NCBI RefSeq assembly: GCF_046271865.1
Contig: NZ_CP176580.1
Span: 1-64,000, forward strand
DNA from: Nitrincola salilacus
GTDB taxonomy: Bacteria > Pseudomonadota > Gammaproteobacteria > Pseudomonadales > Balneatricaceae
Reading direction: 5' to 3'
DNA length: 64,000 nucleotides
Shown: one piece after another, positions 28,840 to 36,395 of the stretch
How the letters are laid out: each line of letters opens with the position of its first letter
How positions within the stretch are numbered: the stretch's first letter is position 1
The notes under the pieces: generated by a model
Databases searched by the model: none
Told to the model about the DNA's origin: nothing
The model's input: only the letters and a program-made list of their open reading frames with translations
Translations under genes and position numbers: made by a program

Positions 28840-30177
28840 TTACCACCATCGGTCATGCTGACACAATTGCCAGTAAACAAATGCGCCTGTAGCGCCGCGG
28901 GCAAAGAACAGTGCGCAGAACGCGAGCCAGAGGCCATGATTGTCCAGTGACTGGCTCAGCCACCAGACTGGCAGAAAGACGGCAAATACCGAGAGCAGCA
29001 TGGTGTTCTGCATCGCCTTGACCTGTGTCGTACCGATGAAGATCCCATCCAGCAGAAAGCTCCACACTCCGATTAACGGCAGGGCTATCAACCAGGGTAA
29101 GTAAGTGCTAGCTTCTTGTCGTATCTGTGGTATGTCTGTGAGCAGGGAGATGATCAAGTTGCCGCCTCCCCAGAAAAACAGCGTCATCAGCAGTGCGCTG
29201 ACCAATGACCAGATAGCGGCCGATGTGATCACCTGATAGAAGTGCCGCCGATCCTTTTTACCCAGGCTGCGTCCGGTCAATGCCTCTATCGCATGAGCAA
29301 ACCCATCCAGCGCGTTTGAGATCAGCACCAGAAAGTTCAGCAGCACAGCATTGGCCGACAGTATATCTGTCCCCTGCCGTGCACCCTGTGCCGTGAAGAA
29401 AGCGAATGCCATCAACAGCACAACGGTACGCACAAACAGATAACGATTCACCTGAAGCAGCGCGGCATAGTCCTTAAAGCGCAGTAACTGGCGCATCATG
29501 AACTCGCCCGAGGTTTGCAGCAGTATGCGTCTGCAGAACCATATGCCGACTGCCAGGGAAAAATATTCGGCGCAGACAGTTCCCAACGCAACACCATCGG
29601 CCCTCATGCCGAAGCCGAAAACAAACAGCAGGTTGAGCAGAATATTGACCAGGTTGGTCAGTGTCAGCAGCAGCAAAGGGATGCGTGTGTTCTGATTACC
29701 GACGAACCAGCCCAGTAGCGCAAAGTTGCATAGCACGGCTGGCGCGCTCCAGGCACGAATCTCAGCATACAGACGAGCCTGAGAAGTAACATCCACCGCT
29801 GCACCGGCCAGATGCAGAGCAGCCTCCGTCAGTGGACTGCGCAGGAGGATAATTATGCCGCCGATGACTATCCCAATCACCAGCGACTGTCCCAGGTAGG
29901 TGCGTATTGCGCTGCCATCATCGCGGCCATGTGCCTGAGCCACCAGGCCGGTAGTGCCCATGCGCAGAAAGCCGAAGGTCCAGTATAGAATGGAAAAGAG
30001 CATGCCGCCGATAGCGATAGCGCCCAGGTAGTGAGGCTCTGGTAGATGTCCCATTACCGCTGTATCCACCAGACCGAGCAAAGGGACCGTGATGTTCGAT
30101 AGCATCATTGGCCAGGCCAGTGCCCAGACGCGGCGGTGCGTCTGTCGCTCGGGCCAGTAAGCGTATCGGCTCATCAT
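28840..30177 (-). CDS. MATE family efflux transporter (DinF-like)
   Basis: Inner-membrane cation-coupled multidrug or toxic-compound exporter. 445 residues with about 12 membrane segments; the duplicated MATE core is visible in ALAWPMMLSNITVPLLGLVDTAVMGHL and in the later FLVLISNALDGFAHAIEALTGRSLG, which is DinF-like. Substrate cannot be told from sequence. It lies downstream of znuB on the same strand, separated by 54 bp with a tandem repeat, so co-transcription with zinc uptake is possible but unproven. Confidence 0.9.
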   Translation of the reverse strand: MMSRYAYWPERQTHRRVWALAWPMMLSNITVPLLGLVDTAVMGHLPEPHYLGAIAIGGMLFSILYWTFGFLRMGTTGLVAQAHGRDDGSAIRTYLGQSLVIGIVIGGIIILLRSPLTEAALHLAGAAVDVTSQARLYAEIRAWSAPAVLCNFALLGWFVGNQNTRIPLLLLTLTNLVNILLNLLFVFGFGMRADGVALGTVCAEYFSLAVGIWFCRRILLQTSGEFMMRQLLRFKDYAALLQVNRYLFVRTVVLLMAFAFFTAQGARQGTDILSANAVLLNFLVLISNALDGFAHAIEALTGRSLGKKDRRHFYQVITSAAIWSLVSALLMTLFFWGGGNLIISLLTDIPQIRQEASTYLPWLIALPLIGVWSFLLDGIFIGTTQVKAMQNTMLLSVFAVFLPVWWLSQSLDNHGLWLAFCALFFARGATGAFVYWQLCQHDRWW

Positions 30178-30214
30178 ACCGGGCTCACCATACCAAGCTC
30201 ACAATACCAAGCCC
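30175..30214. repeat. Three 14-bp tandem units between znuB and the MATE gene
   Basis: CATACCGGGCTCAC at 30175, CATACCAAGCTCAC at 30189 and a partial AATACCAAGCCC at 30203. The array starts at the very 5' end of the MATE gene, where it overlaps the ATG. Confidence 0.85.
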
Positions 30215-30231
30215 TTGCATATCAGGAAGAC

Positions 30232-31026
30232 TCATATTGAGCGTCGGCGCAGAGGCAGGCTGTAAAGCAGCAGGAACTCCATCAAAGCCACGACAACAAC
30301 AGAGGGGCCAGCAGGTGTGTCAAAGGTCCAGGAAAGCCAGATGCCGCCGACGACAGCGAGCATGCCGAGTAGCGAGGCAAAAATTGCCATCTGCTCCGGG
30401 GTGTTGGATAGCCTGCGGGCAGCCGCAGCTGGGATGATCAGCAATGAGGTGATCAGCAGTATACCGACCAGTTTCATCGCTACCGCAATAACGATAGCGA
30501 TCATCACCATCAGCGCAAGCCTGACGCGCGTGACCGGTACACCCTCAACCTGCGCCAACTCCTCGTTGATGGTGATCGCGAGTAGTGAGTCCCATAAACG
30601 CCAGAGAAGCACCAACACCAACAGGCCACCGCCATAAACCCAGTAGAGATCCTGCGGAGAGATGGCCAGCAGATCACCGAACAGATACTCCATCAGATCG
30701 ATACGGATATTATCGAGAAAAGAGACCGCGACCAGGCCGATAGATAGCGTGCTGTGGGCCATGATACCGAGCAGCGTATCGGTGGCGACAATCGTCTGGC
30801 GCTGCATCGCGACCAGCAGTATGGCCAGCAGAATACAGCATACGGCAACCGCCAGATTGAGGTTGATACTGAACAGGAAGCCCAGCGCCACTCCCATCAG
30901 CGCCGAATGTGCCAGTGTGTCGCCGAAGTAAGCCATACGTCTCCAGACCACAAAAGCGCCCAGAGGGCCCGCTATGGCAGCAACACCAATACCTCCAAGT
31001 ACGGCAAATAACAGAAAATCCGGCAC
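30232..31026 (-). CDS. znuB: Zinc ABC transporter permease
   Basis: Membrane channel of the high-affinity ZnuABC zinc importer. 264 residues, ABC-3 family, with repeated hydrophobic segments and conserved ALLGGIGVAAIAGPLGAFVVWRRMAYFGDTLAHSALMGVALG-type N-terminal block (seen here as VLGGIGVAAIAGPLG and AYFGDTLAHSALMG). It follows znuC by 47 bp, which contain a tandem repeat. Confidence 0.96.
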   Translation of the reverse strand: MPDFLLFAVLGGIGVAAIAGPLGAFVVWRRMAYFGDTLAHSALMGVALGFLFSINLNLAVAVCCILLAILLVAMQRQTIVATDTLLGIMAHSTLSIGLVAVSFLDNIRIDLMEYLFGDLLAISPQDLYWVYGGGLLVLVLLWRLWDSLLAITINEELAQVEGVPVTRVRLALMVMIAIVIAVAMKLVGILLITSLLIIPAAAARRLSNTPEQMAIFASLLGMLAVVGGIWLSWTFDTPAGPSVVVVALMEFLLLYSLPLRRRSI

Positions 31027-31041
31027 TGATAATCTCCCTGG

Positions 31042-31089
31042 CTATTGGTTGACCTGACTATTGGTTCACCTGATTAGTGGCTAACCTGA
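31042..31089. repeat. Three 16-bp tandem units across the znuC 3' end
   Basis: CTATTGGTTGACCTGA at 31042, CTATTGGTTCACCTGA at 31058 and TTAGTGGCTAACCTGA at 31074. The third unit contains the znuC stop codon, so the array extends from the gene end into the znuC-znuB gap. Confidence 0.88.
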
Positions 31090-31886
31090 TGAGGTTTATG
31101 ATGGCTGCATGACTCTACGGTGCCGGGTGGCTCGGGATGATCAATGATCACCTCACCATGAATATCATGATGGTGATCGTGGTGGTGATTATACAGAGCA
31201 AAGGCATCGGCCTGTGAGCGCCCGAACAGTTCAATGAACGATGGGTCGTTGCTGACCAGCTCTGGATGACCTGAACAGCAGATGTGCTGGTTTATGCAGA
31301 TCACATGGTCGGTTGCCGACATGACCAGATGCAGGTCATGTGAGATCATCAAAATCCCGCATTTGCGTTGCTCGCGGATGCTCGATATCAGCTTATACAG
31401 CTCCACCTGTCCGTTAACATCCACGCCCTGAACCGGCTCATCCAGCACCAGTAGCTGGGGGTTACGCAGCAAGGCACGCGCGAGCATGACACGCTGAGAC
31501 TCGCCACCTGATAGATCGTGAAAGCTGTGTTTGAGCAGATGGACTGCCCCGACATCATCCAGTGCTCTGGAAAGGGCTACAGGATCAGACTTGATCCCGA
31601 TTCTGAGAAAGCGTTCGACGCTGAGCGGCATGGTCCGGTCTATCTGGAGCTTTTGCGGCATGTAGCCGACCTGCAGCCCCGGGCGGCGCCAGACTGATCC
31701 GCTGGTTGGTGCAACCAGACCCAGTACCACTTTGACCAGAGTAGTTTTTCCAGCTCCATTGGGGCCGATCAGGGTTGTGATGCAATCATCATGCAAGCCC
31801 AGTGATATGGATTGCAGGGCTTGCTGGCGCCCGAAATTAACGTTGATCTGATCCAGTCTAACCAGATCCTGATGTGTTTCATGCAT
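31074..31886 (-). CDS. znuC: Zinc ABC transporter ATP-binding protein
   Basis: ATPase of ZnuABC. 270 residues: Walker A GPNGAGKTT, signature LSGGESQRVMLARAL, Walker B LLVLDEPVQGVD, H-loop ISHDLHLV. The C-terminal tail is strikingly His-rich (NHHHDHHHDIHGE and ESCSHHKPHQVSH), a plausible zinc-buffering extension known from some ZnuC proteins. Its start overlaps the zur 3' end by 8 bp, so zur-znuC-znuB is one operon. Confidence 0.96.
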   Translation of the reverse strand: MHETHQDLVRLDQINVNFGRQQALQSISLGLHDDCITTLIGPNGAGKTTLVKVVLGLVAPTSGSVWRRPGLQVGYMPQKLQIDRTMPLSVERFLRIGIKSDPVALSRALDDVGAVHLLKHSFHDLSGGESQRVMLARALLRNPQLLVLDEPVQGVDVNGQVELYKLISSIREQRKCGILMISHDLHLVMSATDHVICINQHICCSGHPELVSNDPSFIELFGRSQADAFALYNHHHDHHHDIHGEVIIDHPEPPGTVESCSHHKPHQVSH

Positions 31887-32376
31887 GCGGGTCTGAGTTC
31901 CGTTTGCAGCTGGGACAGGTGCCGAGAACCTCGACCGTTTCCTGATCGATACTGAAGCCCATATTGTGAGCCTGCCGGTTCAGGGCGCTGTGAACAGGGT
32001 CCGATTTGACCTCGAGTGTTTGGTGGCATTCGCGGCAGATGAAAAAATAACCGGTATGTTCGGCGTCAGGCTGGGAGCAGCCAATAAATGCGTTCAGTGA
32101 TGCCAGGCGATGCACCAGCCCCTGCTCCTGCAGAAACTCCAAAGCACGATATACCGTGGGTGGCGCCGAGTTGAAGCCTGCTTCAGCCAATGCTGGTAGC
32201 AGATCATAGGCGCCAAGCGGTTTGTGGCTCTGCCAGATCAGGCGTAACACCAGTTCTCTGATCGGCGTGAAACGCAACTGCTTTGCCTTGCACAGGGCTT
32301 TGGCGCGCGCCAGAGCCTCGTCTATACAGGTCTGATGGTTGTGTTTTTCAGTGAAAACTGTGTCGTGTCTGAGCAT
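31879..32376 (-). CDS. zur: Zinc uptake regulator Zur (Fur family)
   Basis: Zinc-responsive repressor. 165 residues: winged-helix N-terminal region (FTPIRELVLRLIWQSHKPLGAYDLL, PPTVYRALEFLQEQGLVHRL) and structural zinc CxxC pairs (FICRECHQ, TCPSCKR). Encoded first in zur-znuC-znuB, divergent from znuA, with its predicted operator in the 72-bp gap. The order implies autoregulation. Confidence 0.95.
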   Translation of the reverse strand: MLRHDTVFTEKHNHQTCIDEALARAKALCKAKQLRFTPIRELVLRLIWQSHKPLGAYDLLPALAEAGFNSAPPTVYRALEFLQEQGLVHRLASLNAFIGCSQPDAEHTGYFFICRECHQTLEVKSDPVHSALNRQAHNMGFSIDQETVEVLGTCPSCKRNSDPHA

Positions 32377-32398
32377 GGTAACCGCACATCAAAACATT

Positions 32399-32417
32399 TA
32401 TGTTATATTATAACTTA
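32399..32417. promoter_or_regulatory. Zur box between zur and znuA
   Basis: Contains the perfect 13-bp dyad GTTATATTATAAC at 32402-32414 within TATGTTATATTATAACTTA, close to the gammaproteobacterial Zur consensus (ATGTTATANTATAACAT). Placed in the only promoter space for both zur-znuCB and znuA. Confidence 0.85.
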
Positions 32418-32448
32418 CTATTTTCAAAATCGTCAGGATTAAACCGTG

Positions 32449-33432
32449 ATGTCAAAGCTTAGTTCTTTTACCCGCATACTGCCTTTTGCGGCCAGTATGA
32501 TATTTGCCAGCTCAGTGAGTGCCAGTCAGGTAGTGACCAGTATAAAGCCTCTGCAGTTGATAGCCAGTGCGATAGGCGAAGGTGTGACGGAACCGGAACT
32601 GTTATTGCCGGAAAACGCATCGCCGCACAGCTTTAATCTGCGCCCTTCCGATATGCAGAGGCTCACCGATGCCGAGCTGATCTTCTGGGTAGGTCCGGAT
32701 CTTGAGCAGTCTCTTGTGCGGCCGCTGCAGCGGACCAATGCCAGAGTAGTGCAGCTCTATATGGCAGACACAGGACATGTTGATCATGGCGATGAGCATG
32801 ATGAGCATAAGGAAGACGATCATGGTCATCAGCATGACGAGCACAAGCAGGACGATCATGGTCATAAGCACGACGATCATGGCGATGAGCATGATGAGAG
32901 TGAGCATGCCGACCATGATCATGATGTTCATATATGGCTGGATCCGGCTAGTGGGGTTCAAATTGCTGAGGCAATGGCAGCAGCCTTGACTGAGCTGATG
33001 CCGGAGCAGGCGGATCGCATAGCAGGCAATCTGCAGCGCTTTACAGAAGAAACTCATGCACTGGACAATTCACTGAAAACTCAGTTATCTGCGCTGTCTG
33101 ATAAAGGATTTTTCGTATTTCATGATGCTTACGGTCATTTCGTAGAGCATTACGGATTGAATCAGGTGGGTTATTTCACACTGGATCCTTCACGCCAGCC
33201 TGGCGCGCGCCATCTTGCTGATATACGCACCAGGCTTGAGGCGGGACAGGCGGTTTGTGTATTCAGTGAGCCACAGTTTACACCTGCAGTCGTTGAATCT
33301 GTGGTGCGTGGCATCGAGATTCGTCACGGTGTTCTGGATCCGCTGGCGACTGATGTAGTCGTTGCTCCAGGCGCTTATCAGGCCTTTTTACAGCAACTCG
33401 CAGATCGCTTCAGCGACTGCCTGGGCGCCTGA
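32449..33432 (+). CDS. znuA: Zinc ABC transporter substrate-binding protein
   Basis: Periplasmic zinc-binding protein that delivers Zn2+ to ZnuB. 327 residues with a signal peptide (ILPFAASMIFASSVSAS). Zinc ligands appear in NASPHSFNLRPSD and HDAYGHF. Residues about 105-160 form a long His/Asp/Glu-rich loop (repeats of HDEHKQDDHGH type), made by imperfect DNA repeats of about 40 bp. ATG 32449 is preferred over the GTG three bases upstream; AGGA lies about 12 bp before it. Controlled with zur by the shared Zur box. Confidence 0.96.
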   Translation: MSKLSSFTRILPFAASMIFASSVSASQVVTSIKPLQLIASAIGEGVTEPELLLPENASPHSFNLRPSDMQRLTDAELIFWVGPDLEQSLVRPLQRTNARVVQLYMADTGHVDHGDEHDEHKEDDHGHQHDEHKQDDHGHKHDDHGDEHDESEHADHDHDVHIWLDPASGVQIAEAMAAALTELMPEQADRIAGNLQRFTEETHALDNSLKTQLSALSDKGFFVFHDAYGHFVEHYGLNQVGYFTLDPSRQPGARHLADIRTRLEAGQAVCVFSEPQFTPAVVESVVRGIEIRHGVLDPLATDVVVAPGAYQAFLQQLADRFSDCLGA

Positions 33433-33489
33433 TCGAAATGAATAAAGTTGTGATCCCCTGTATTCCATGAAAAAAAGTGGGATCGGGGC

Positions 33490-33518
33490 TTCACAAGAGC
33501 TATAGGGGCCGATATAAT
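33490..33518 (+). promoter_or_regulatory. Sigma-70 promoter for the tRNA-Leu pair
   Basis: -35 TTCACA at 33490-33495, a 17-bp spacer and a perfect -10 TATAAT at 33513-33518, followed by a GC-rich discriminator (GCGCCCC) typical of stringently controlled stable-RNA promoters. It lies 14 bp upstream of the first tRNA. Confidence 0.85.
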
Positions 33519-33532
33519 GCGCCCCACTTTAC

Positions 33533-33619
33533 GCAGATGTGGTGGAATTGGTAGACACGCTAGCTTCAGGTGCTAGTGCCTTCACGGGCGTGGGAGTTCG
33601 AGTCTCCCCATCTGCACCA
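33533..33619 (+). tRNA. tRNA-Leu (anticodon CAG), copy 1
   Basis: 87-nt class II tRNA with encoded CCA. Acceptor arms GCAGATG and CATCTGC pair fully; T-loop GTTCGAG is present; the anticodon loop around TTCAGGT gives CAG, reading CUG; a long variable arm (TGCCTTCACGGGCG) is as expected for leucine. Confidence 0.97.
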
Positions 33620-33700
33620 TCTTCCCTGACCGGGTAGTGGTGCCAGATAAAATACGTAAAGAGAACAGATCCGGCGTGGATTAAAAACGCAGCTTACAAT

Positions 33701-33787
33701 GCAGATGTGGTGGAATTGGTAGACACGCTAGCTTCAGGTGCTAGTGCCTTCACGGGCGTGGGAGTTCGAGTCTCCCCATCTGCACCA
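33701..33787 (+). tRNA. tRNA-Leu (anticodon CAG), copy 2
   Basis: Exact 87-nt duplicate of the first tRNA-Leu, 81 bp downstream, also with encoded CCA. No strong separate promoter is seen, so it is probably transcribed from the promoter at 33490. Confidence 0.97.
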
Positions 33788-34015
33788 ACCTGAAAAACTC
33801 TCAGCTCTTCCGAGCACACTCTTCAGAAATAATCCTTCATAAAAAATAATCAAAGCACTCAATGTATTGAGTATGTTTCATTGAGCAAGCTCAGCTTTTC
33901 CTTTGCAATATTGATTTCGCGCTTTATGCAGACTCATTATTCCGGCACGGCTCTATGTGCTTTCGGGTGAGTGTCAGCGACCGACCTGAGTCGGCCGCCA
34001 GGCGTAATGGGCTCT
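33788..34015. other. Gap after the tRNA pair with two small hairpins
   Basis: 228 bp without a gene. Hairpins ACTCAAT/ATTGAGT (33857-33872) and TGAGC/GCTCA (33882-33893), the latter followed by CTTTTCCTTT, may end the tRNA transcript. Nothing else clear. Confidence 0.45.
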
Positions 34016-35563
34016 TCAGCTGATTCTGATGCTCGCCATCATGCCCATTTCCTCATGCTCAATGATATGACAATGGAACATCCAGTCGCCCGGATTGTGG
34101 AAAACCAGCTTCAGCTTAAGGCTCTGGCCTGGTTCAAGATTGACGGTATCCTGCCACGCGCGCCTTTGTACAGGCTGCCAGTTACCCTCTTCCTGACGGT
34201 ATGCCTCAACCTGGAAATGGGTTCCATGAATATGGAAAGGATGGTCCATGTGTGAGAGGTTTTTCACGATCCACTCCTCCACTTTGCCACTCTGGCCTTC
34301 AAACATGGGAGGTGAGTCCATCGAGAACTGCTGGCCATTGATCAGAAAGCGGACGGGTGGCTTACCCATCATTGTGACTGGGTCTGAGCTCTCAGCGTTA
34401 TGTTGACCATGACCACCATGCTCGTTGTTGGCCATTCCGGCCATGCCTGGCATCTCTTCGCTTAACTCAATGTGTCTTACTATGCTTGCTTCGCCAAGTA
34501 CCGGCAGGCTACGTAGCGTCGATGGTAACGGGATAGCCGGGCGGACTGCACTTTGGCGGGTCTGAAGGTTCAATAGCTGCACTGGTTGCCGATAGTGTGC
34601 AGGTTCAGGCCCCATCCAGTCACGATCATAGGGCAGGCTGGTCAGCTCAAAGCGGCTGTCGGGCTCATCGTTGATGCGCACGATCAGATCACAGCGCTGT
34701 CCCGGTACCAATAGATAGTTATCCACAGTTTCTGGTTGTTCTATCAGTCCGCCATCAGTACCTATCAGGGTCAGTGCGTGCCCTTCCAGGTTCAGCTTGA
34801 GGTAGCGGCCGGCGCAGGCATTGATCAGACGCAGGCGCAATGTGGTTCCTGGATCGGCCTCCAGCACAGGCTGATACTGACCATTCACCAGCAGCAACTC
34901 GCCTTCACGTCCGTTCATCCAGTCTGCCGGGGTATGCGGTGCCACCTGTGCCTGATCATCCAGACGCAGGTCGGTCACCATCAGAAGGTGTTCTTCAATC
35001 CCATCTGGCAGCTCCGGTGTTTTGGGTCTGACCATAAAAGCACCCGCCAGAGAGTGGGCTATCTGTTCAGCGGTATGGTCATGCGGGTGCGGATGGAACC
35101 AGTGCAAGCCGGCATTTCCTTCGGGAACGGTAAAGCGATAGTGTAGTGTCGAGTCGGGAAGAATCGCGTGATGCGGACCTCCATCCTGATCACCCGGAAC
35201 CATCAGGCCATGCCAGTGAACGGTGGTGGGTTGACTAAGCTGGTTGCTGACCGGAATGCTGATCTCCTCACCTTCGGTCACCTCAATCAGAGGTGTCAGC
35301 AGATTGTTATATAGCCATAGCTCGGTCTGCTGGCCTGAAATCAGCTCAACACCCTTTGGCGCGACGGCAAGGGGGTGATGAAAGCCTGCTCCGTTGGCCT
35401 GATTGATCAGTCGTGGCAAGGAACGAAGTGGCTGGCCCATGGCAGGCATCGTTGTGGAAGCGTTGGCTGTGGCAGTGACTCCTCTGCTGTGCAGCAACCA
35501 CCCGGCAGCAGGGACGGAGAGCAGGCCAAGTGCGCCCAGGCGCAAGAATTGACGACGTTGCAT
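34016..35563 (-). CDS. Multicopper oxidase, CueO-like, Tat-exported
   Basis: Periplasmic copper oxidase that probably oxidises Cu(I) to protect the cell. 515 residues. A twin-arginine signal (MQRRQFLRLGALGLL) starts the protein. Copper-ligand motifs are complete: HWHGLMVPG, HWFHPHPHDH, HPFHIHGTHF and MFHCHIIEHEEMGMM (T1 Cys-His with axial Met). A Met/His-rich stretch (EMPGMAGMANNEHGGHGQH) at about residue 370 resembles the Cu(I)-collecting segment of CueO. The gene for a His-rich exported protein lies 49 bp upstream on the same strand. Confidence 0.93.
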   Translation of the reverse strand: MQRRQFLRLGALGLLSVPAAGWLLHSRGVTATANASTTMPAMGQPLRSLPRLINQANGAGFHHPLAVAPKGVELISGQQTELWLYNNLLTPLIEVTEGEEISIPVSNQLSQPTTVHWHGLMVPGDQDGGPHHAILPDSTLHYRFTVPEGNAGLHWFHPHPHDHTAEQIAHSLAGAFMVRPKTPELPDGIEEHLLMVTDLRLDDQAQVAPHTPADWMNGREGELLLVNGQYQPVLEADPGTTLRLRLINACAGRYLKLNLEGHALTLIGTDGGLIEQPETVDNYLLVPGQRCDLIVRINDEPDSRFELTSLPYDRDWMGPEPAHYRQPVQLLNLQTRQSAVRPAIPLPSTLRSLPVLGEASIVRHIELSEEMPGMAGMANNEHGGHGQHNAESSDPVTMMGKPPVRFLINGQQFSMDSPPMFEGQSGKVEEWIVKNLSHMDHPFHIHGTHFQVEAYRQEEGNWQPVQRRAWQDTVNLEPGQSLKLKLVFHNPGDWMFHCHIIEHEEMGMMASIRIS

Positions 35564-35612
35564 GATGTAATCCTTCTTCAGATAGATAAATGGCTGCAGA
35601 GCAGCGAATGGA

Positions 35613-36053
35613 TCAAATTATCTGAAGGAGGCCACGCGGCGGGCGTTCCAGGCGATCTTTGGAGCGCTCTGAAGCTTCGAGGCTGAAGGAAGCAAGTGTT
35701 GGAGGATGGCTGCGCAGAATCAGGCTCAGCTCCGTAGTCAGCACAGGACAGGCGCAGCAAGCGATGCAACTGGCCTGCAGCCATTGTGGACAATCATTGC
35801 TTTGTTGATGGGCATTAAGGTGAGTATCAAGCTGATTATCATGCATGAAAGTGTCAGTTGTCTGCTGCTGATGCATATGCGCAGCATGAACCGGATCAAC
35901 TGGTGTTGCTGAGAGCTGTTCTGACTGATGCTGCGTGCCACCAGCAAAGGCGTGTGTTGGCAGTAGCGATAACAACAGGCATAGCGCCAGCAGAAGGCTG
36001 GTCAGGCGGCGTTGCTTGTTGCTTATGGTGGTATCCTGAGATTTCATGAACAT
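35613..36053 (-). CDS. Small exported His/Cys-containing protein, function unknown
   Basis: About 146 residues from the ATG at 36053 (a second, 36047, is possible). N-terminal signal peptide (RLTSLLLALCLLLSLLPTHAFA) followed by a His/Gln-rich part (HAAHMHQQQTTDTFMHDNQ, HLNAHQQSNDC) and a Cys cluster (ASCIACCACPV). The frame is open up to 36173 but the extra residues precede the signal. Placement directly upstream of the copper oxidase and the metal-ligand composition suggest a periplasmic copper role, loosely like small CopL/DUF2946-type proteins; this is inference only. Confidence 0.6.
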   Translation of the reverse strand: MFMKSQDTTISNKQRRLTSLLLALCLLLSLLPTHAFAGGTQHQSEQLSATPVDPVHAAHMHQQQTTDTFMHDNQLDTHLNAHQQSNDCPQWLQASCIACCACPVLTTELSLILRSHPPTLASFSLEASERSKDRLERPPRGLLQII

Positions 36054-36131
36054 TATTGAGCCAGCATGGTGCAGAAAGTTCAAGAGTGCTGGTGAGATCT
36101 GGCTGCTGAAGGCTATCGAACGCCATAACGC

Positions 36132-36159
36132 AAAAAGCCCTGCATCACTGCAAGGCTTT
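36132..36159 (-). terminator. Terminator after tRNA-Phe
   Basis: Minus-strand hairpin AAAGCCTTGCA / TGCAGGGCTTT (one bulge) followed by TT, 21 bp past the tRNA-Phe 3' end. Confidence 0.75.
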
Positions 36160-36180
36160 GATATCTCTTTCAAATATAAG

Positions 36181-36256
36181 TGGTGCCCGGAGGCGGAATC
36201 GAACCACCGACACGAGGATTTTCAATCCTCTGCTCTACCGACTGAGCTATCCGGGC
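36181..36256 (-). tRNA. tRNA-Phe (anticodon GAA)
   Basis: 76-nt cloverleaf with encoded CCA. Minus strand: acceptor GCCCGGA/TCCGGGC, D-loop AGCTCAGTCGGTAGAGC, anticodon arm AGGATTGAAAATCCT giving GAA, T-loop GTTCGAT. Confidence 0.97.
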
Positions 36257-36395
36257 AACCTGAGGCGCGTATTTAAAAGGAAAGCCTCATTGATGTCAAA
36301 CACTTTTTAAAAACTTCCGCAGAAATTCTTTTCAGCGCTTGCGTTCTTGTGTCCAACTCAGAGATGACTTGAGCAGCTCAGTCGCTGGCAGCCAT

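Noticed and set aside
32777..32935. Repeats in znuA as a CRISPR-like array
   Set aside because: Units are in frame, diverged and without spacers; they encode a metal-binding loop.
32777..32989. Met/Ile-rich ORF in znuA
   Set aside because: Out-of-frame reading of the His-rich GATCAT repeats.
34719..34727. Perfect DnaA box TTATCCACA
   Set aside because: A single copy inside the copper oxidase coding sequence, far from the dnaA end and without neighbours; chance is the better explanation.
36181..36256. tRNA-Phe as an integration site for the sugar cassette
   Set aside because: The cassette starts 1.6 kb away behind an alcohol dehydrogenase gene, with no integrase and no repeated tRNA end found.
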